64,000 nt of DNA, from positions 1 to 64,000 of the forward strand of contig JACRQF010000002.1 in assembly GCA_016222825.1 (NCBI GenBank). Direction: 5' to 3'. The DNA comes from Verrucomicrobiota bacterium (GTDB taxonomy: Bacteria > Verrucomicrobiota > Verrucomicrobiia > CAIQCK01). Made by a program: the position numbers and the translations under genes. Positions 37,407 through 46,388 of this stretch are shown here, piece by piece. The notes below the pieces were generated by a model. That model had not been told where the DNA came from. It saw nothing but the letters and a program-made list of their open reading frames with translations, and did not search any database. How positions within the stretch are numbered: the first letter of the stretch is position 1; every line of letters begins with the position of its first letter.

Positions 37407-38675
37407 ATGAGCACACCCATCTTTCCAATCCGCGAGTGTTACTGTCCGGCCCATTTTGGCAACGCCTACGAGGCGATGTGGCCGCGCGAGATGGCGGCGT
37501 ATCTCGGCGAGATGAAATGGTGGGGCTTCAACCGCTATGGCGACTGGATCACCACCACCGATATCTGCAATCCCTTCACCTCCGACGCATTCTGGGACTT
37601 GGCGAAGGAGCAGTTCGACCGGAAGAAGAAGGCGTTTCTGGCGGCGCAGGAGCTGGGTCTGGCGCTGAATCTCATCGTCACGCCCAACCACGTCTATCTC
37701 GACCAGCTCCGGCCGCATTACGCCGCCGTGAAGGGGCCGCGCATTCAGGGCCAGCTCATCTGTCCCAGCCACGACGAGGCGCGCAAGGTCATCTTTGAAA
37801 ACTTCGAGCATTGGTTTGGCGCGTTCGCCGCGAGCGGCATCCGGCTGAGCGCGTTCACCGCGTTCGCCTACGACTACGGCGCTTGTGGTTGCGAGAAGTG
37901 CAAGCCGTGGATCCTGACGTTCGCGCGGCTGATGAAGGAAATCCACGCCATCGCCGGGAAGCATCATCCCGGCATCGAGCCGTGGTTCTGCTCGTGGTGG
38001 TGGACGCCGGAGGAGCACGCGCTGCTCAACGACTGGGCCGCGAAGGAAGCGCCCGGCTGGTTGAAGGCGATCACGCTGCACATCGAATACGGCCAGACCA
38101 TCGCGCCGGCGCGCATCCCCGCGACGCTCGCCGGCATCGCGGCGCAGGGCGCGGACGGTTTCCAGGCTTACAGCGAAGGCGTGTTCGACGACTGCAACAA
38201 GGCGCTGCTGGCCGGCCTCGGCAGCGGCCAATACAAGGAACCGGCGCACGCGCTGCGGCATTACGCCAAGCGCTACTTCGGCACGCCGCCAAACATGGCC
38301 GACCGTTGGGCGGACTGGATGCTGCCGTGGGGCGACCGCACGAAGGCGAACCTGCGCGTGTCGCGTTTCCAGTGGGACCAACTCTCCCGCACCGTGAAGC
38401 CCACGTGGCGGCTGGCGCACTGGCGCTGCAAGATGGAACTGGAATCGCTCGACCGCCAGATCGGCCAGCCCAAGGACGACGAATGGACGCCGGAGAAGCT
38501 GAAGCTTGCGGACAAGTTCTGGTCGGAGCAGGAGTATTTGCAGCGCAACATCTACAAGCTCGGCCCCGTGCGTCACGTCTTCACGCCGAAGTTCATGCCG
38601 CCGCTCTGGTATGACTCCTGGCAGCGGAAGGTGCAGAGCGCCCCGAAGCAACAGCAGATGCAGAAGGAAGCGTGA
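37407..38675 (+). CDS. Uncharacterised TIM-barrel-like protein
   Basis: The 422-residue protein has no signal peptide. It is rich in Trp/Tyr and has features seen in glycoside-hydrolase-like barrels: MKWWGFNRYGDWITTTD, the metal-like cluster YDYGACGCEKCKPW near residue 155-168, and EPWFCSWWWTPEEH. The C-terminal third is helical. I do not recognise the family, and no catalytic pair can be named with confidence. It is preceded by palindrome family B and is followed 18 nt later by the stop of thrC on the other strand. Confidence 0.7.
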   Translation: MSTPIFPIRECYCPAHFGNAYEAMWPREMAAYLGEMKWWGFNRYGDWITTTDICNPFTSDAFWDLAKEQFDRKKKAFLAAQELGLALNLIVTPNHVYLDQLRPHYAAVKGPRIQGQLICPSHDEARKVIFENFEHWFGAFAASGIRLSAFTAFAYDYGACGCEKCKPWILTFARLMKEIHAIAGKHHPGIEPWFCSWWWTPEEHALLNDWAAKEAPGWLKAITLHIEYGQTIAPARIPATLAGIAAQGADGFQAYSEGVFDDCNKALLAGLGSGQYKEPAHALRHYAKRYFGTPPNMADRWADWMLPWGDRTKANLRVSRFQWDQLSRTVKPTWRLAHWRCKMELESLDRQIGQPKDDEWTPEKLKLADKFWSEQEYLQRNIYKLGPVRHVFTPKFMPPLWYDSWQRKVQSAPKQQQMQKEA

Positions 38676-38693
38676 TCAGGAACCGCGCCCGCC

Positions 38694-40040
38694 TCACGCC
38701 CGCAGCAGGCTGCGGCGTTTGAGGGCCTGCTGGAGCGCTTCGCGGACGGCTTCGACGCGCGGTGGCAACTCAATGGGCCGGTTGGCGTGGCGGCTGGGGA
38801 ACTCAAGCTGTCGCTCGTGGTAGCGCACCTTGAACTCGGTGAACTTCAGCCCGTGCGCGGTGGAGACGACGACCACCTTCTCGGAGCGGTCAATCTGTCC
38901 GCGTTTCACCAGCTTGATGAGCGCTGCCAGCGCCACGCCAGTGTGCGGGCAGTTGAACATGCCCATCTTGTCGCCGAGTGCCGAAGCATCGGCCAGTTCC
39001 GACTCGGTAGCCTGCTCGACGATGCCGTCGAACTGCTTCAGCGTCCGGATCGCCTTCTCAATGCTGACGGGGTTGCCGATCTGGATGGCGCTGGCCAGCG
39101 TCTTGCCGGCCTGCATCGGCTCGAACGATTTGAACTTCTTCTTGTAAGAGCGATAGAGCGGATTGGCTCGCTCGGCTTGGGCGACGACGATGCGCGGGAG
39201 CTTGGTGATGATGCCGAGGTCGCGCATCATGAGCAGGCCCTTGCCGAGGGCGGAGACGTTGCCGAGGTTGCCGCCGGGGATGACAAACACGTCCGGCACA
39301 TGCCAATCGAACTGTTGCACCACCTCGATGCCGACGGTCTTCTGGCCCTCGACTCGGAGCGAGTTCATCGAGTTGGCGAGGTAAATCGTTTCGTCCTTGG
39401 TGATTTCCTGGACGACCTTCATGCAACCGTCGAAGTCGGTGTCGAGCGAGAGCACGAGCGCGTCGTTGGCGATGGGCTGGACGAGCTGGGCGATGGAAAT
39501 TTTTCCCTTCGGCAGCAGGACGATGGACGGGATGCCCGCCGCCGCGCAATACGCCGCCAGCGCCGCCGAGGTGTCGCCGGTGGAGGCGCACGCGACGGCC
39601 TTGATCGGCGCGCCCTCGGCAATCATCTGCTTCACCTGCGAGACCAGCACGGTCATGCCAAGGTCCTTGAACGACCCGCTGTGGGTGTTGCCGCAGAGTT
39701 TGACCCAGAGGTTGTCCAAGCCCAGCAGCTTGCCGAACCGCTCGGCCCAGAAAAGGTTGGTGCCGCCCTCGTAGAGCGAGACGATGTTGTCGTCGGCGAT
39801 TTCCGGGAGCACCCACTCCTTCTTGCCCCAGATGCCGGAGCCGAACGGCCATTGCGTGGTCTTGTAGCGCCCCTCGAAAAGTTTCTTCCACGCCTTGGCG
39901 CTGCGGCGGGCGAGTTGCTTCGTGTCGTGCTGCACTTCCAGCAGGGAGCGGCACTTCCTGCAATGATAGACGATGGAATTGAGCGGGTAGGTTGCTCCGC
40001 ATTCCAGATTGATGCACTGAAACCAGGCTCGATATGACAT
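38694..40040 (-). CDS. thrC: Threonine synthase
   Basis: The 448-residue PLP enzyme converts O-phosphohomoserine to threonine. It starts with a zinc-ribbon-like block (Cys9, Cys14, Cys27, Cys30), followed by the PLP lysine in [11 protein letters not shown] (Lys125), [15 protein letters not shown] and the phosphate-binding [16 protein letters not shown] lies nine bases before ATG 40040; a TTG five codons upstream overlaps that site and is not used. The zinc-ribbon form is frequent in this group of threonine synthases. Confidence 0.92.
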   Translation of the reverse strand: MSYRAWFQCINLECGATYPLNSIVYHCRKCRSLLEVQHDTKQLARRSAKAWKKLFEGRYKTTQWPFGSGIWGKKEWVLPEIADDNIVSLYEGGTNLFWAERFGKLLGLDNLWVKLCGNTHSGSFKDLGMTVLVSQVKQMIAEGAPIKAVACASTGDTSAALAAYCAAAGIPSIVLLPKGKISIAQLVQPIANDALVLSLDTDFDGCMKVVQEITKDETIYLANSMNSLRVEGQKTVGIEVVQQFDWHVPDVFVIPGGNLGNVSALGKGLLMMRDLGIITKLPRIVVAQAERANPLYRSYKKKFKSFEPMQAGKTLASAIQIGNPVSIEKAIRTLKQFDGIVEQATESELADASALGDKMGMFNCPHTGVALAALIKLVKRGQIDRSEKVVVVSTAHGLKFTEFKVRYHERQLEFPSRHANRPIELPPRVEAVREALQQALKRRSLLRA

Positions 40041-40170
40041 GACGTTCTTCTCCAAAATAGTGCCGCCGATTCTGCCACAGCCCGGCGGCGGCTGCGACGC
40101 CTTTTGTAACGCCGGGAAATTTTCTCGTCAAACCCCGTCGTTTTCGCCAAAGTGTCGGGCGGAGGCAACA

Positions 40171-42603
40171 ATGGCCGACGAAGTTCTGCAAACCATGAAA
40201 CGAGTTTTAGCGACGCTGATAATGGTGGTGCTGGGCGGCGTTCACGCGTTCGCGGCGGACGCGAACATCGCTGCGCCGGCGCTCGTGGGCGGTTGGGACT
40301 GGATGCCGGAGCCGCCGGGCAAGCTGGTGCCCGTGGGCGACCTGCCGCTTGGCATGGCGCAGTCGGCGGACGGCCGCTGGGTGGTGATTTCGCATGGCGG
40401 CACGGGCCAGCAATCGCTCTGGTTGTTCGACGCGACGACGGGCAAGGCATTTCCCATCGCCACGGCCGGCAACAATGACGCGTTCTTCTGCGGTGTCGCG
40501 CTCTCGCCGGACGGCCGGCGCGTGTTCTCCTCCGGCGGCGCGGCCAACACCATCAACGTCCACGATCTGGGCAACTGGTGGCAAGAAGCCCGGCTGGCGC
40601 GGTTCAGCTTCGGATCGCCGGGCGCTCCGTTCTTCCCCGCGGGCCTCGCGCTGACGCCGGACGGCAAGACACTCTGCGTCGCGAACCTCCTGGCCGACCA
40701 ACTCGCACTCCTCGATGTGCGCAATCCCGCCGAGCCAAAACAATCTGCCACCATCCGCGTTGGCTCGCGGCCGTTCGCAGTCCTGCTCGACAAGGCCGGC
40801 CACCACGCCTACGTCGCTCATTGGGGCGAACCGACCGTTGGCATCGTGGATCTGCAAACGAAACAACTGGCCGGCAGCGTCAAGGTGGGCGAACAGCCGG
40901 TGGCACTGGCGCTTTCGCCGGACGGGAAGCTGCTCTACGTCGCTTGTGCCGGCAACGACGAGGTGGCGGTCGTGGACATCGCCGCCCGCAAGCGGGTCGC
41001 CGTCATCGAATTGGGCAGCGGCGCTGCCGGCGCGCAGCCGTGCCGCCCGCAAGCGATGGCGGTCTCGCGCGACGGCAAACAGCTTTTCGTGGCGAGCGCG
41101 CTCTACCACGATTTGCTCGTGGTTGACACCACGCGCCGCAAGGTGGCCGGCATGATTCCCACGGGCTGGTGCCCGACCGCGGTCGCCGTCGCGCCAAACC
41201 GCGACACGCTTTACATCGCCAGCGCGCGCGACCTGAGCGGCACGCCGGCGGAGAACGTCTATACCAAGCGCGTCAGCCGCGGTCTTCTTCAGGTGTTGCC
41301 GCTGCCGAACGAAGCCGAACTCCAGCTCCAAAGCCAGCGCGTTTGCGAGGCTCACGACTACGACCAGCGCGCCGGCCGCCGCGTGAGCACCGCCGCTCCG
41401 TCCGAACTGCCGGTGCCGCGCCGGATCGGCCAGTCGTCTCCGATTCACAACGTCATCGTCATTGTCCAGGAGCGGACCAGTTTCGACCGCGTGTTCGGCG
41501 ACGTGCCGAGGGCGGCGGCCGATCCGTGGCTCTGTTACTTTGGCCGCGATATCACCGCCAATCTTCACGCGCTCGCTGCCAACTTCGCGCTCTGCGACAA
41601 CTTTTATCTCGACGGCCCGCTGCTTGCCGGCGACAGCGGCCTGTTCTTCGGCGGCATGGGCGCCGCGCGGCCACGAATGCCGAAATGGCCGGTCGAGGAA
41701 AAGAAGAAGACGACAAGTTCCACCAAGTCGTCCGGCAGCGGTGGCGGCTACAGCAGCAACCGGAAACCTCCCGTTGAGCCGGGCGACGCCGGCACCGCGC
41801 CCTTGCTCTGGCCGACGACGGCGACGTTGTGGGAACTGGCGGGACGCGTCGGCTTGAGCCGCCGCGCCTACGGCCAATTCGCGCAGGGCGCCATCTACCA
41901 GGGGACCGCCGGCACCAACTGGCCCGGCGACATCAGCGCGGGCGCGGACATCAAGCGCGCCGACCTGTTCCTCCGCGACCTCGACAAAATCCTGAAGCAA
42001 GGCACCCTGCCGCGGCTGGTCGTGGTCTCATTGCCCAACAACCAGACCGCCGGCACCGCCCTCAAAGCCGGCAGTCCGCGCGCGCTGGCTTGCGAGAACG
42101 ACGTTGCCATCGGCCGCGTGGTCAGCGCCTTCACCCGCAGCAAGTTTTGGAAACAGTCGCTGATTCTGATCCTGCCGGGCAACAGCGGCGGCGGCTTCGA
42201 CCACTTGGATGCGCATCGCGCGCCGTTGATAATCCTCAGCCCGTTCGCGCGGCGCGGCGCGGTGGTGTCGCGCTGTTACGACGGCCCGTCGGTGATTCGC
42301 ACCATCGAGCAGATCCTCGGCCTCGTGCCGGCCGGCATCTACGACCTTGCGGGTGTGCCGATGTGGGACGCGTTCACGACGCAAGCCAACCCGCGCATTC
42401 ATCGGGTCATCCCGGCCTCCTATGATACCGGTGAAAAGAACCCGCCCAACGCCTACGGCCAATCCGAGTCCGGCGGACTGAGCCTAGGCCAACTTACCGC
42501 CGACCGCGCCGCCGCGCTGAACCGTCTGCTCTGGATTTACCTCCACGGCCCGGACGTCGCGCCCCCAACGCCGGTCGAGCATCGGCGGACGGTGAACCGC
42601 TAG
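40171..42603 (+). CDS. Exported YncE-type beta-propeller fused to phosphoesterase domain
   Basis: The 810-residue protein starts with a signal peptide (RVLATLIMVVLGGVHAFAADA). It then has a seven-bladed YVTN/YncE-like propeller (about 45-415; repeats such as ALSPDGKLLYVACAGNDEVAVVDI), and a C-terminal alkaline-phosphatase-superfamily phosphoesterase domain (from about 425: IHNVIVIVQERTSFDRVFGD, then FFGGMGAARP, GNSGGGFDHLDAHRAPLIIL). GGAGG six bases before ATG 40171 fixes the start. Similar two-domain proteins are annotated as YncE/alkaline-phosphatase bifunctionals. The family ENRTYDQ motif is ERTSFDR here. A low-complexity Ser/Lys/Gly loop interrupts the enzyme domain. Confidence 0.85.
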   Translation: MADEVLQTMKRVLATLIMVVLGGVHAFAADANIAAPALVGGWDWMPEPPGKLVPVGDLPLGMAQSADGRWVVISHGGTGQQSLWLFDATTGKAFPIATAGNNDAFFCGVALSPDGRRVFSSGGAANTINVHDLGNWWQEARLARFSFGSPGAPFFPAGLALTPDGKTLCVANLLADQLALLDVRNPAEPKQSATIRVGSRPFAVLLDKAGHHAYVAHWGEPTVGIVDLQTKQLAGSVKVGEQPVALALSPDGKLLYVACAGNDEVAVVDIAARKRVAVIELGSGAAGAQPCRPQAMAVSRDGKQLFVASALYHDLLVVDTTRRKVAGMIPTGWCPTAVAVAPNRDTLYIASARDLSGTPAENVYTKRVSRGLLQVLPLPNEAELQLQSQRVCEAHDYDQRAGRRVSTAAPSELPVPRRIGQSSPIHNVIVIVQERTSFDRVFGDVPRAAADPWLCYFGRDITANLHALAANFALCDNFYLDGPLLAGDSGLFFGGMGAARPRMPKWPVEEKKKTTSSTKSSGSGGGYSSNRKPPVEPGDAGTAPLLWPTTATLWELAGRVGLSRRAYGQFAQGAIYQGTAGTNWPGDISAGADIKRADLFLRDLDKILKQGTLPRLVVVSLPNNQTAGTALKAGSPRALACENDVAIGRVVSAFTRSKFWKQSLILILPGNSGGGFDHLDAHRAPLIILSPFARRGAVVSRCYDGPSVIRTIEQILGLVPAGIYDLAGVPMWDAFTTQANPRIHRVIPASYDTGEKNPPNAYGQSESGGLSLGQLTADRAAALNRLLWIYLHGPDVAPPTPVEHRRTVNR

Positions 42604-42646
42604 CCGCATAGGTTACACACGCCCGCTCCGGCGGCAAAAGCGCGGG

Positions 42647-43000
42647 CTATCCATGGTTCCTGCCATGGTTCCTGCCGTTGTTCCTGTTGCGGCCTCTGCC
42701 GTTGTTGCCATTCCTTCCACCCTGGTCGCCCGATTCGCCGGAAGCGGCGGAACCGCCGGAATCGCCGGAATCGCCGGAGCCGCCCGATGTCGCCGCCGCC
42801 GAGCTGCCGGGCGGTTGAGGCACCGTGCTGTCAACATTGTGGGCCGCCAACTGGTTCTGAATGTTGTCGTAGGTGCTCGCGGTCCTGCTGCCGGAGGTTT
42901 TCACCACCACCATGGCGACAATGGCTACCAAAGCCAGCAGCATCCCATACTCCATCAGGGACGTTCCCCCGTTTCGCGCCCGCGCAATCCGTCGTTGCAT
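42647..43000 (-). CDS. Flp-like pilin with long Gly/Ser/Asn/Arg tail
   Basis: The 117-residue protein has a basic leader, then the class III prepilin-like segment NGGTSLMEYGMLLALVAIVAMVVVKT, with Glu a few residues after the likely cleavage point and a single hydrophobic helix. Normal Flp pilins stop soon after the helix. Here there is a tail of about 60 residues of GDSGGSGD-type and GRNNGRNHGRNHG repeats, encoded by near-repeated DNA (CCATGGTTCCTG twice at the 3' end). No tad assembly genes are adjacent. ATG 43000 is chosen; GTG and TTG codons directly precede it. Confidence 0.7.
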   Translation of the reverse strand: MQRRIARARNGGTSLMEYGMLLALVAIVAMVVVKTSGSRTASTYDNIQNQLAAHNVDSTVPQPPGSSAAATSGGSGDSGDSGGSAASGESGDQGGRNGNNGRGRNRNNGRNHGRNHG

Positions 43001-43186
43001 CAACACCAGCGTCTTTCTTGTTCTCGGCGAGTCCTACCGTGGTTCAAGGAGCCACGGCGCGCGAGACGGGAGAATACGAGCGCCTGTCAGGAAATCACCT
43101 GCGCCGGAAACGGCTGCATGGCTGGCAGAAGAGGCGTCTCGTTGCCGTGATTGAAGCAGTGACTGCTGCCGGCCGTGGCCTTGCTT

Positions 43187-43220
43187 GGGGGGGGGCGCTC
43201 GTTCGAGGGCGCTCGTTCGC
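43187..43220. repeat. G9 tract and 13-bp direct repeat upstream of MFS gene
   Basis: Nine G residues (43187-43195) run into two copies of GGGCGCTCGTTCG about 75-110 bases before the MFS start. A length change in the tract would alter upstream spacing. It could also be a sequencing-sensitive spot. Confidence 0.5.
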
Positions 43221-43295
43221 TCATTGACATCGGTTGCGCCAGGCGCCGTTCTGTTGTTGTAATCCGGACGGCTCTCAGGGTAGGAAAGTGGCGCG

Positions 43296-44555
43296 ATGAA
43301 CAAACCACCCATTCGTCATCTACGCTGGTATATCGCGGTCCTGCTCTGCCTCGCCTCGGCGCTGAACTATCTTGATCGCCAGACGCTGTCGGTGTTGAAG
43401 GAGACCATCAGCAAAGAACTCAGTCTCTCCAACGCCGACTACGGGAAGATCACGGCTTGGTTTCTCGCCAGCTACGGCGTGATGTATGCCGTGAGCGGGC
43501 GCATCATTGATCGCATCGGCACGCGCCTCGGTTTCACCCTGTTCGTTGCGGGTTGGTCGGTAGCCAACATGCTGCACTGTCTGGCGGGGACGGTGGCTCA
43601 GTTTTCGTTCTGCCGGTTTCTTCTGGGCGTGTTCGAGCCGGGGAGCTTCACCGGCGGCGTGAAGGCGGTGGGCGAATGGTTTCCGATGCGAGACCGCGCC
43701 CTGGCTATCGGGATATTCAATGCCGGCACTGCCTTCGGTTCGGTGGCTGCGGCGCCGATCGTGGGAGTTATCGCGGTCCATTGGGGCTGGCAGGCAGCGT
43801 TCTTGGTGACGGGCGCTTTGGGGTTCGTCTGGCTCGTGCCTTGGATGCTGTTCTTCAAGCCGCCGGGGCAGCATCCTCGACTGAGCGAGGAGGAGCGGCA
43901 GTTGATTCTCGAAGGTCGCGCCGAGGAAACCGGCAAGGAACCGCCGCCGGCCTGGGGGCGGTTGTTGCGGATGCGCGAGACGTGGGGCTGCGTTCTTGTG
44001 CGCGCGTTGACGGACCCGGTGAGTTACTTCCTGTTGTTCTGGGTGCCGCCTTATTTCCAGAAGCAATACGGCTTCGACCTGAAACAGATCGCCATGTCCA
44101 TCTGGCTGCCGTATGCGGCGGCAGCGCTCGGCAACCTCATGGGAGGCGCGATCCCGCGTTTCCTCATCAGCCGGGGCTGGGAATTGGACAGGGCGCGCAA
44201 GACGACGATGATCCTGATGACAGTCACGCTTTTGTTCTGCTTGTTCCTGGTGACGCAGATCAGCCAGCCGATCCTGGCGCTCTTCCTGGTGGCCGGCATG
44301 GCGTTTTGCCACGGCGGTTGGAGCAACATCACGCTCCCGGCAGAGGTGTTTCCGAAGAACGCCATCGCCACCGTCACCGGCCTCGGTGGCGCGCTCGGCT
44401 CGTGGATGGGCGCGCTGGCGATGTTGACGACGGGTCGGGTGGTGGACACGTATGGTTACACGCCGATCTTCATCACCTGCGCCGTGCTTTATCCGACGGC
44501 GTTGCTGCTGGTTTATGTGCTCATCGGCAAGCTCGGCGTCGTGCGGAAAGTCTGA
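43296..44555 (+). CDS. MFS transporter, ACS/hexuronate (ExuT-like) family
   Basis: The 419-residue protein has twelve predicted helices. Family marks are ALNYLDRQTLSVL at helix 1, the A-like motif GRIIDRIGTRLGF, FCRFLLGVFEPGSFTGGVKAVGEWF and the second-half VFPKNAIATVTGLGG. These resemble the anion:cation symporter branch that imports hexuronates and other organic anions. It converges on a xylose-isomerase-like gene, so sugar-acid use is plausible. Start ATG 43296. Confidence 0.9.
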   Translation: MNKPPIRHLRWYIAVLLCLASALNYLDRQTLSVLKETISKELSLSNADYGKITAWFLASYGVMYAVSGRIIDRIGTRLGFTLFVAGWSVANMLHCLAGTVAQFSFCRFLLGVFEPGSFTGGVKAVGEWFPMRDRALAIGIFNAGTAFGSVAAAPIVGVIAVHWGWQAAFLVTGALGFVWLVPWMLFFKPPGQHPRLSEEERQLILEGRAEETGKEPPPAWGRLLRMRETWGCVLVRALTDPVSYFLLFWVPPYFQKQYGFDLKQIAMSIWLPYAAAALGNLMGGAIPRFLISRGWELDRARKTTMILMTVTLLFCLFLVTQISQPILALFLVAGMAFCHGGWSNITLPAEVFPKNAIATVTGLGGALGSWMGALAMLTTGRVVDTYGYTPIFITCAVLYPTALLLVYVLIGKLGVVRKV

Positions 44556-44586
44556 GCCACGCTGGCGCTCTCTGTCCTGGCAAACG

Positions 44587-44611
44587 AAAAAGGACGCCGA
44601 CTCCGGCGTCC
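44587..44611 (-). terminator. Intrinsic terminator of the xylose-isomerase-like gene
   Basis: GGACGCCG and CGGCGTCC form a perfect 8-bp stem around a 4-base loop (44592-44611). On the minus strand it is followed by TTTTT (44591-44587). It may also stop the convergent MFS transcript, although the plus-strand side lacks a pure T-run. Confidence 0.8.
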
Positions 44612-44643
44612 CTTCTCTCATGCGGGGCGGACAACAACTCCCG

Positions 44644-45684
44644 TTACTTACCCATCAAATGCTCCAGCACCATCTGGTCGAGCGCCTGGTAATCGCGGTC
44701 GGCGATCAGCTTCTGCGCGGCGGCTTCGTCGAAGCTCTTCACCTTCTCCAGCAGGCGCAGGAACGTGCGGCGGCTGTTGTCGAGGTGGGCGGTCCAATGT
44801 TCCGGCTTGGTGCTGCGGAAAGGATGCACGTCGAAGGCGACGTATTCGCCGCCGCTGCCGTAGCGGTTGCGCCAGAGCGCGCGGACCTGGTTGAACGCGC
44901 CGCGAAGGTTGTTGCTCCCGAACGGCTTGTCCTGGTCGAATTTCAGCCCGTTCTGGTCGTTGAGGTGCAGTGACCAGAGCTTGCCGAACGCCATTGCGAA
45001 ATCAATTTCGTCCGCCGGATCCAGCCCGGCGAGGATTGAGTGCGCCGACTCCATCACGCAGCCGACGCGCTTCGGGTCGCGCGTCAAGTGCGCCACCGCC
45101 ACCGCGTGGCCGATCGTCGGGATGTAGGCGTGGTCCATCGGCTCGTTTGGCTTCGGCTCGATGGCGATGCGGATCTTCTTGTCGTGACCGAGCATCGCGT
45201 CGAGCGCCTCCACCAGATACTCCACGCTGCGCTTGCAGCTCTTGGACTCGCGCAGATAGGTGCCGTCGCGCGCCAGCCAGAGCACCATGAGTTCGGTGTC
45301 GAGAAGGCGGGCGATGTCAATGCATCGCTTGGTGCGCTCGATGGCGTAGGCGCGGGCCTTGGGGCAGTTGCTCGTGTAGGCGCCGTCAATCGTCATCGGG
45401 CTGAACCAGAGCCGCGGCGCGACCATCTCGGCCGCGACGCCGGCGTCGTCGAGTTTCTTCTTGAGCGCCTTTGCCTCGCCGCGGACTTGCGCGGCGGACT
45501 TGTTGTCGAGGTCCGGCACGGCGTCGTCGTCGTGGAACATCATCGCGTCGTAACCGAGCTTCTTAAGCTGCGCGAGTTTCCAGTCGAACGTCTGGATCGG
45601 CCGGGTGGGCGGGCCGTAGGGATCAGCGCCTTCGCTGAGGTTCCACGGCCCGAAGGAGAATTTGAAGGAATGTTCTTTTGGCAT
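44644..45684 (-). CDS. Xylose-isomerase-like (class I type) sugar isomerase
   Basis: The 346-residue TIM barrel has xylose-isomerase hallmarks: FSFGPWNLSEGADPYG, TRPIQTFDWKLAQLKKLGYD, MMFHDDDAVP (active-site His), IRIAIEPKPNEP (metal Glu), CVMESAHSILAG in place of the usual N-H-A block, LHLNDQNGLKFDQDKPFG and FDVHPFRST. It is shorter than E. coli XylA (440) and closer to actinobacterial class I enzymes. The changed second metal region (ESAH) leaves its exact aldose uncertain. It faces the MFS gene across a strong terminator. Confidence 0.82.
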   Translation of the reverse strand: MPKEHSFKFSFGPWNLSEGADPYGPPTRPIQTFDWKLAQLKKLGYDAMMFHDDDAVPDLDNKSAAQVRGEAKALKKKLDDAGVAAEMVAPRLWFSPMTIDGAYTSNCPKARAYAIERTKRCIDIARLLDTELMVLWLARDGTYLRESKSCKRSVEYLVEALDAMLGHDKKIRIAIEPKPNEPMDHAYIPTIGHAVAVAHLTRDPKRVGCVMESAHSILAGLDPADEIDFAMAFGKLWSLHLNDQNGLKFDQDKPFGSNNLRGAFNQVRALWRNRYGSGGEYVAFDVHPFRSTKPEHWTAHLDNSRRTFLRLLEKVKSFDEAAAQKLIADRDYQALDQMVLEHLMGK

Positions 45685-45772
45685 GGCGAGCGGAGATTAG
45701 GCGAACGGCGCTATTTTGAAAGCGAAAAATGCGACGGGCGGCGCGCTTTCAGAAGCCATCCGCGAGACGCGC

Positions 45773-46282
45773 TCACTTCACCTCTACGTAGCAGCCCTTG
45801 TCGCCCCACTTGTCCTGATGGAACTCTTTGCTGGGATCCACCATGACGTGACCGTCCTTGTTCACCGAGATGCCGTGGCGGACCAAGCCGCTCGAGGCCG
45901 GACCGACGGTGGCCAGGCCCTCGCCATCGAAGACCGAGCCGTGGGTGGTGCATTTGATGCGCGTGGCGTCCTGCGAGTCGCGTTGGAGGAGGCTGCCCAT
46001 GTGCGGGCAGGTGGTGCTGGCGGCAAACAGGCGGCCTTGATAGCGGATGACGAAGAAATCGTTCTTGGTGAACTCCTCCGAGATGCCGTCCTCGGAGAAC
46101 TTCGTGAGCGCGCCGATGTCCACCGGCGGCAGCTTGTCGGCGGCCACACCGCCCAACGCGCCGAGCACGCATCCCGACCCGACCGCAAGGAACCGCCGGC
46201 GGTCGAGCAAGAGCCGGGGCCGACGGCTGGTTTCGCGGCACGTGCAACGATGGACGGAGGAGTGATTCTTGTCGGTGCTCAT
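45773..46282 (-). CDS. Tat-exported Rieske [2Fe-2S] protein
   Basis: The 169-residue protein has a Tat-type leader (LDRRRFLAVGSGCVLGALGG) preceded by about 30 extra N-terminal residues, and a Rieske domain with both cluster boxes: STTCPHMGSLL and IKCTTHGSVFD. Such proteins are electron carriers on the outer face of the membrane, but here no cytochrome b gene is next to it. The start is ATG 46282 with a weak ribosome site. It lies 106 nt downstream of the PaaK-like gene on the same strand. Confidence 0.87.
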   Translation of the reverse strand: MSTDKNHSSVHRCTCRETSRRPRLLLDRRRFLAVGSGCVLGALGGVAADKLPPVDIGALTKFSEDGISEEFTKNDFFVIRYQGRLFAASTTCPHMGSLLQRDSQDATRIKCTTHGSVFDGEGLATVGPASSGLVRHGISVNKDGHVMVDPSKEFHQDKWGDKGCYVEVK

Positions 46283-46388
46283 GGATGCCCAGATAGTGCA
46301 TGGCCCGCGCAGTGTCAAACCAAACCTGACGGCCGGCGCGAGGAATCTCATTGGGAATCAGGCGCTCCCTCCGGCGACCGATTCACGC

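Noticed and set aside
43187..43220. G9 tract as a proven phase-variation switch
   Set aside because: It is about 100 bases before the MFS start, outside a recognised promoter; listed only as a repeat.
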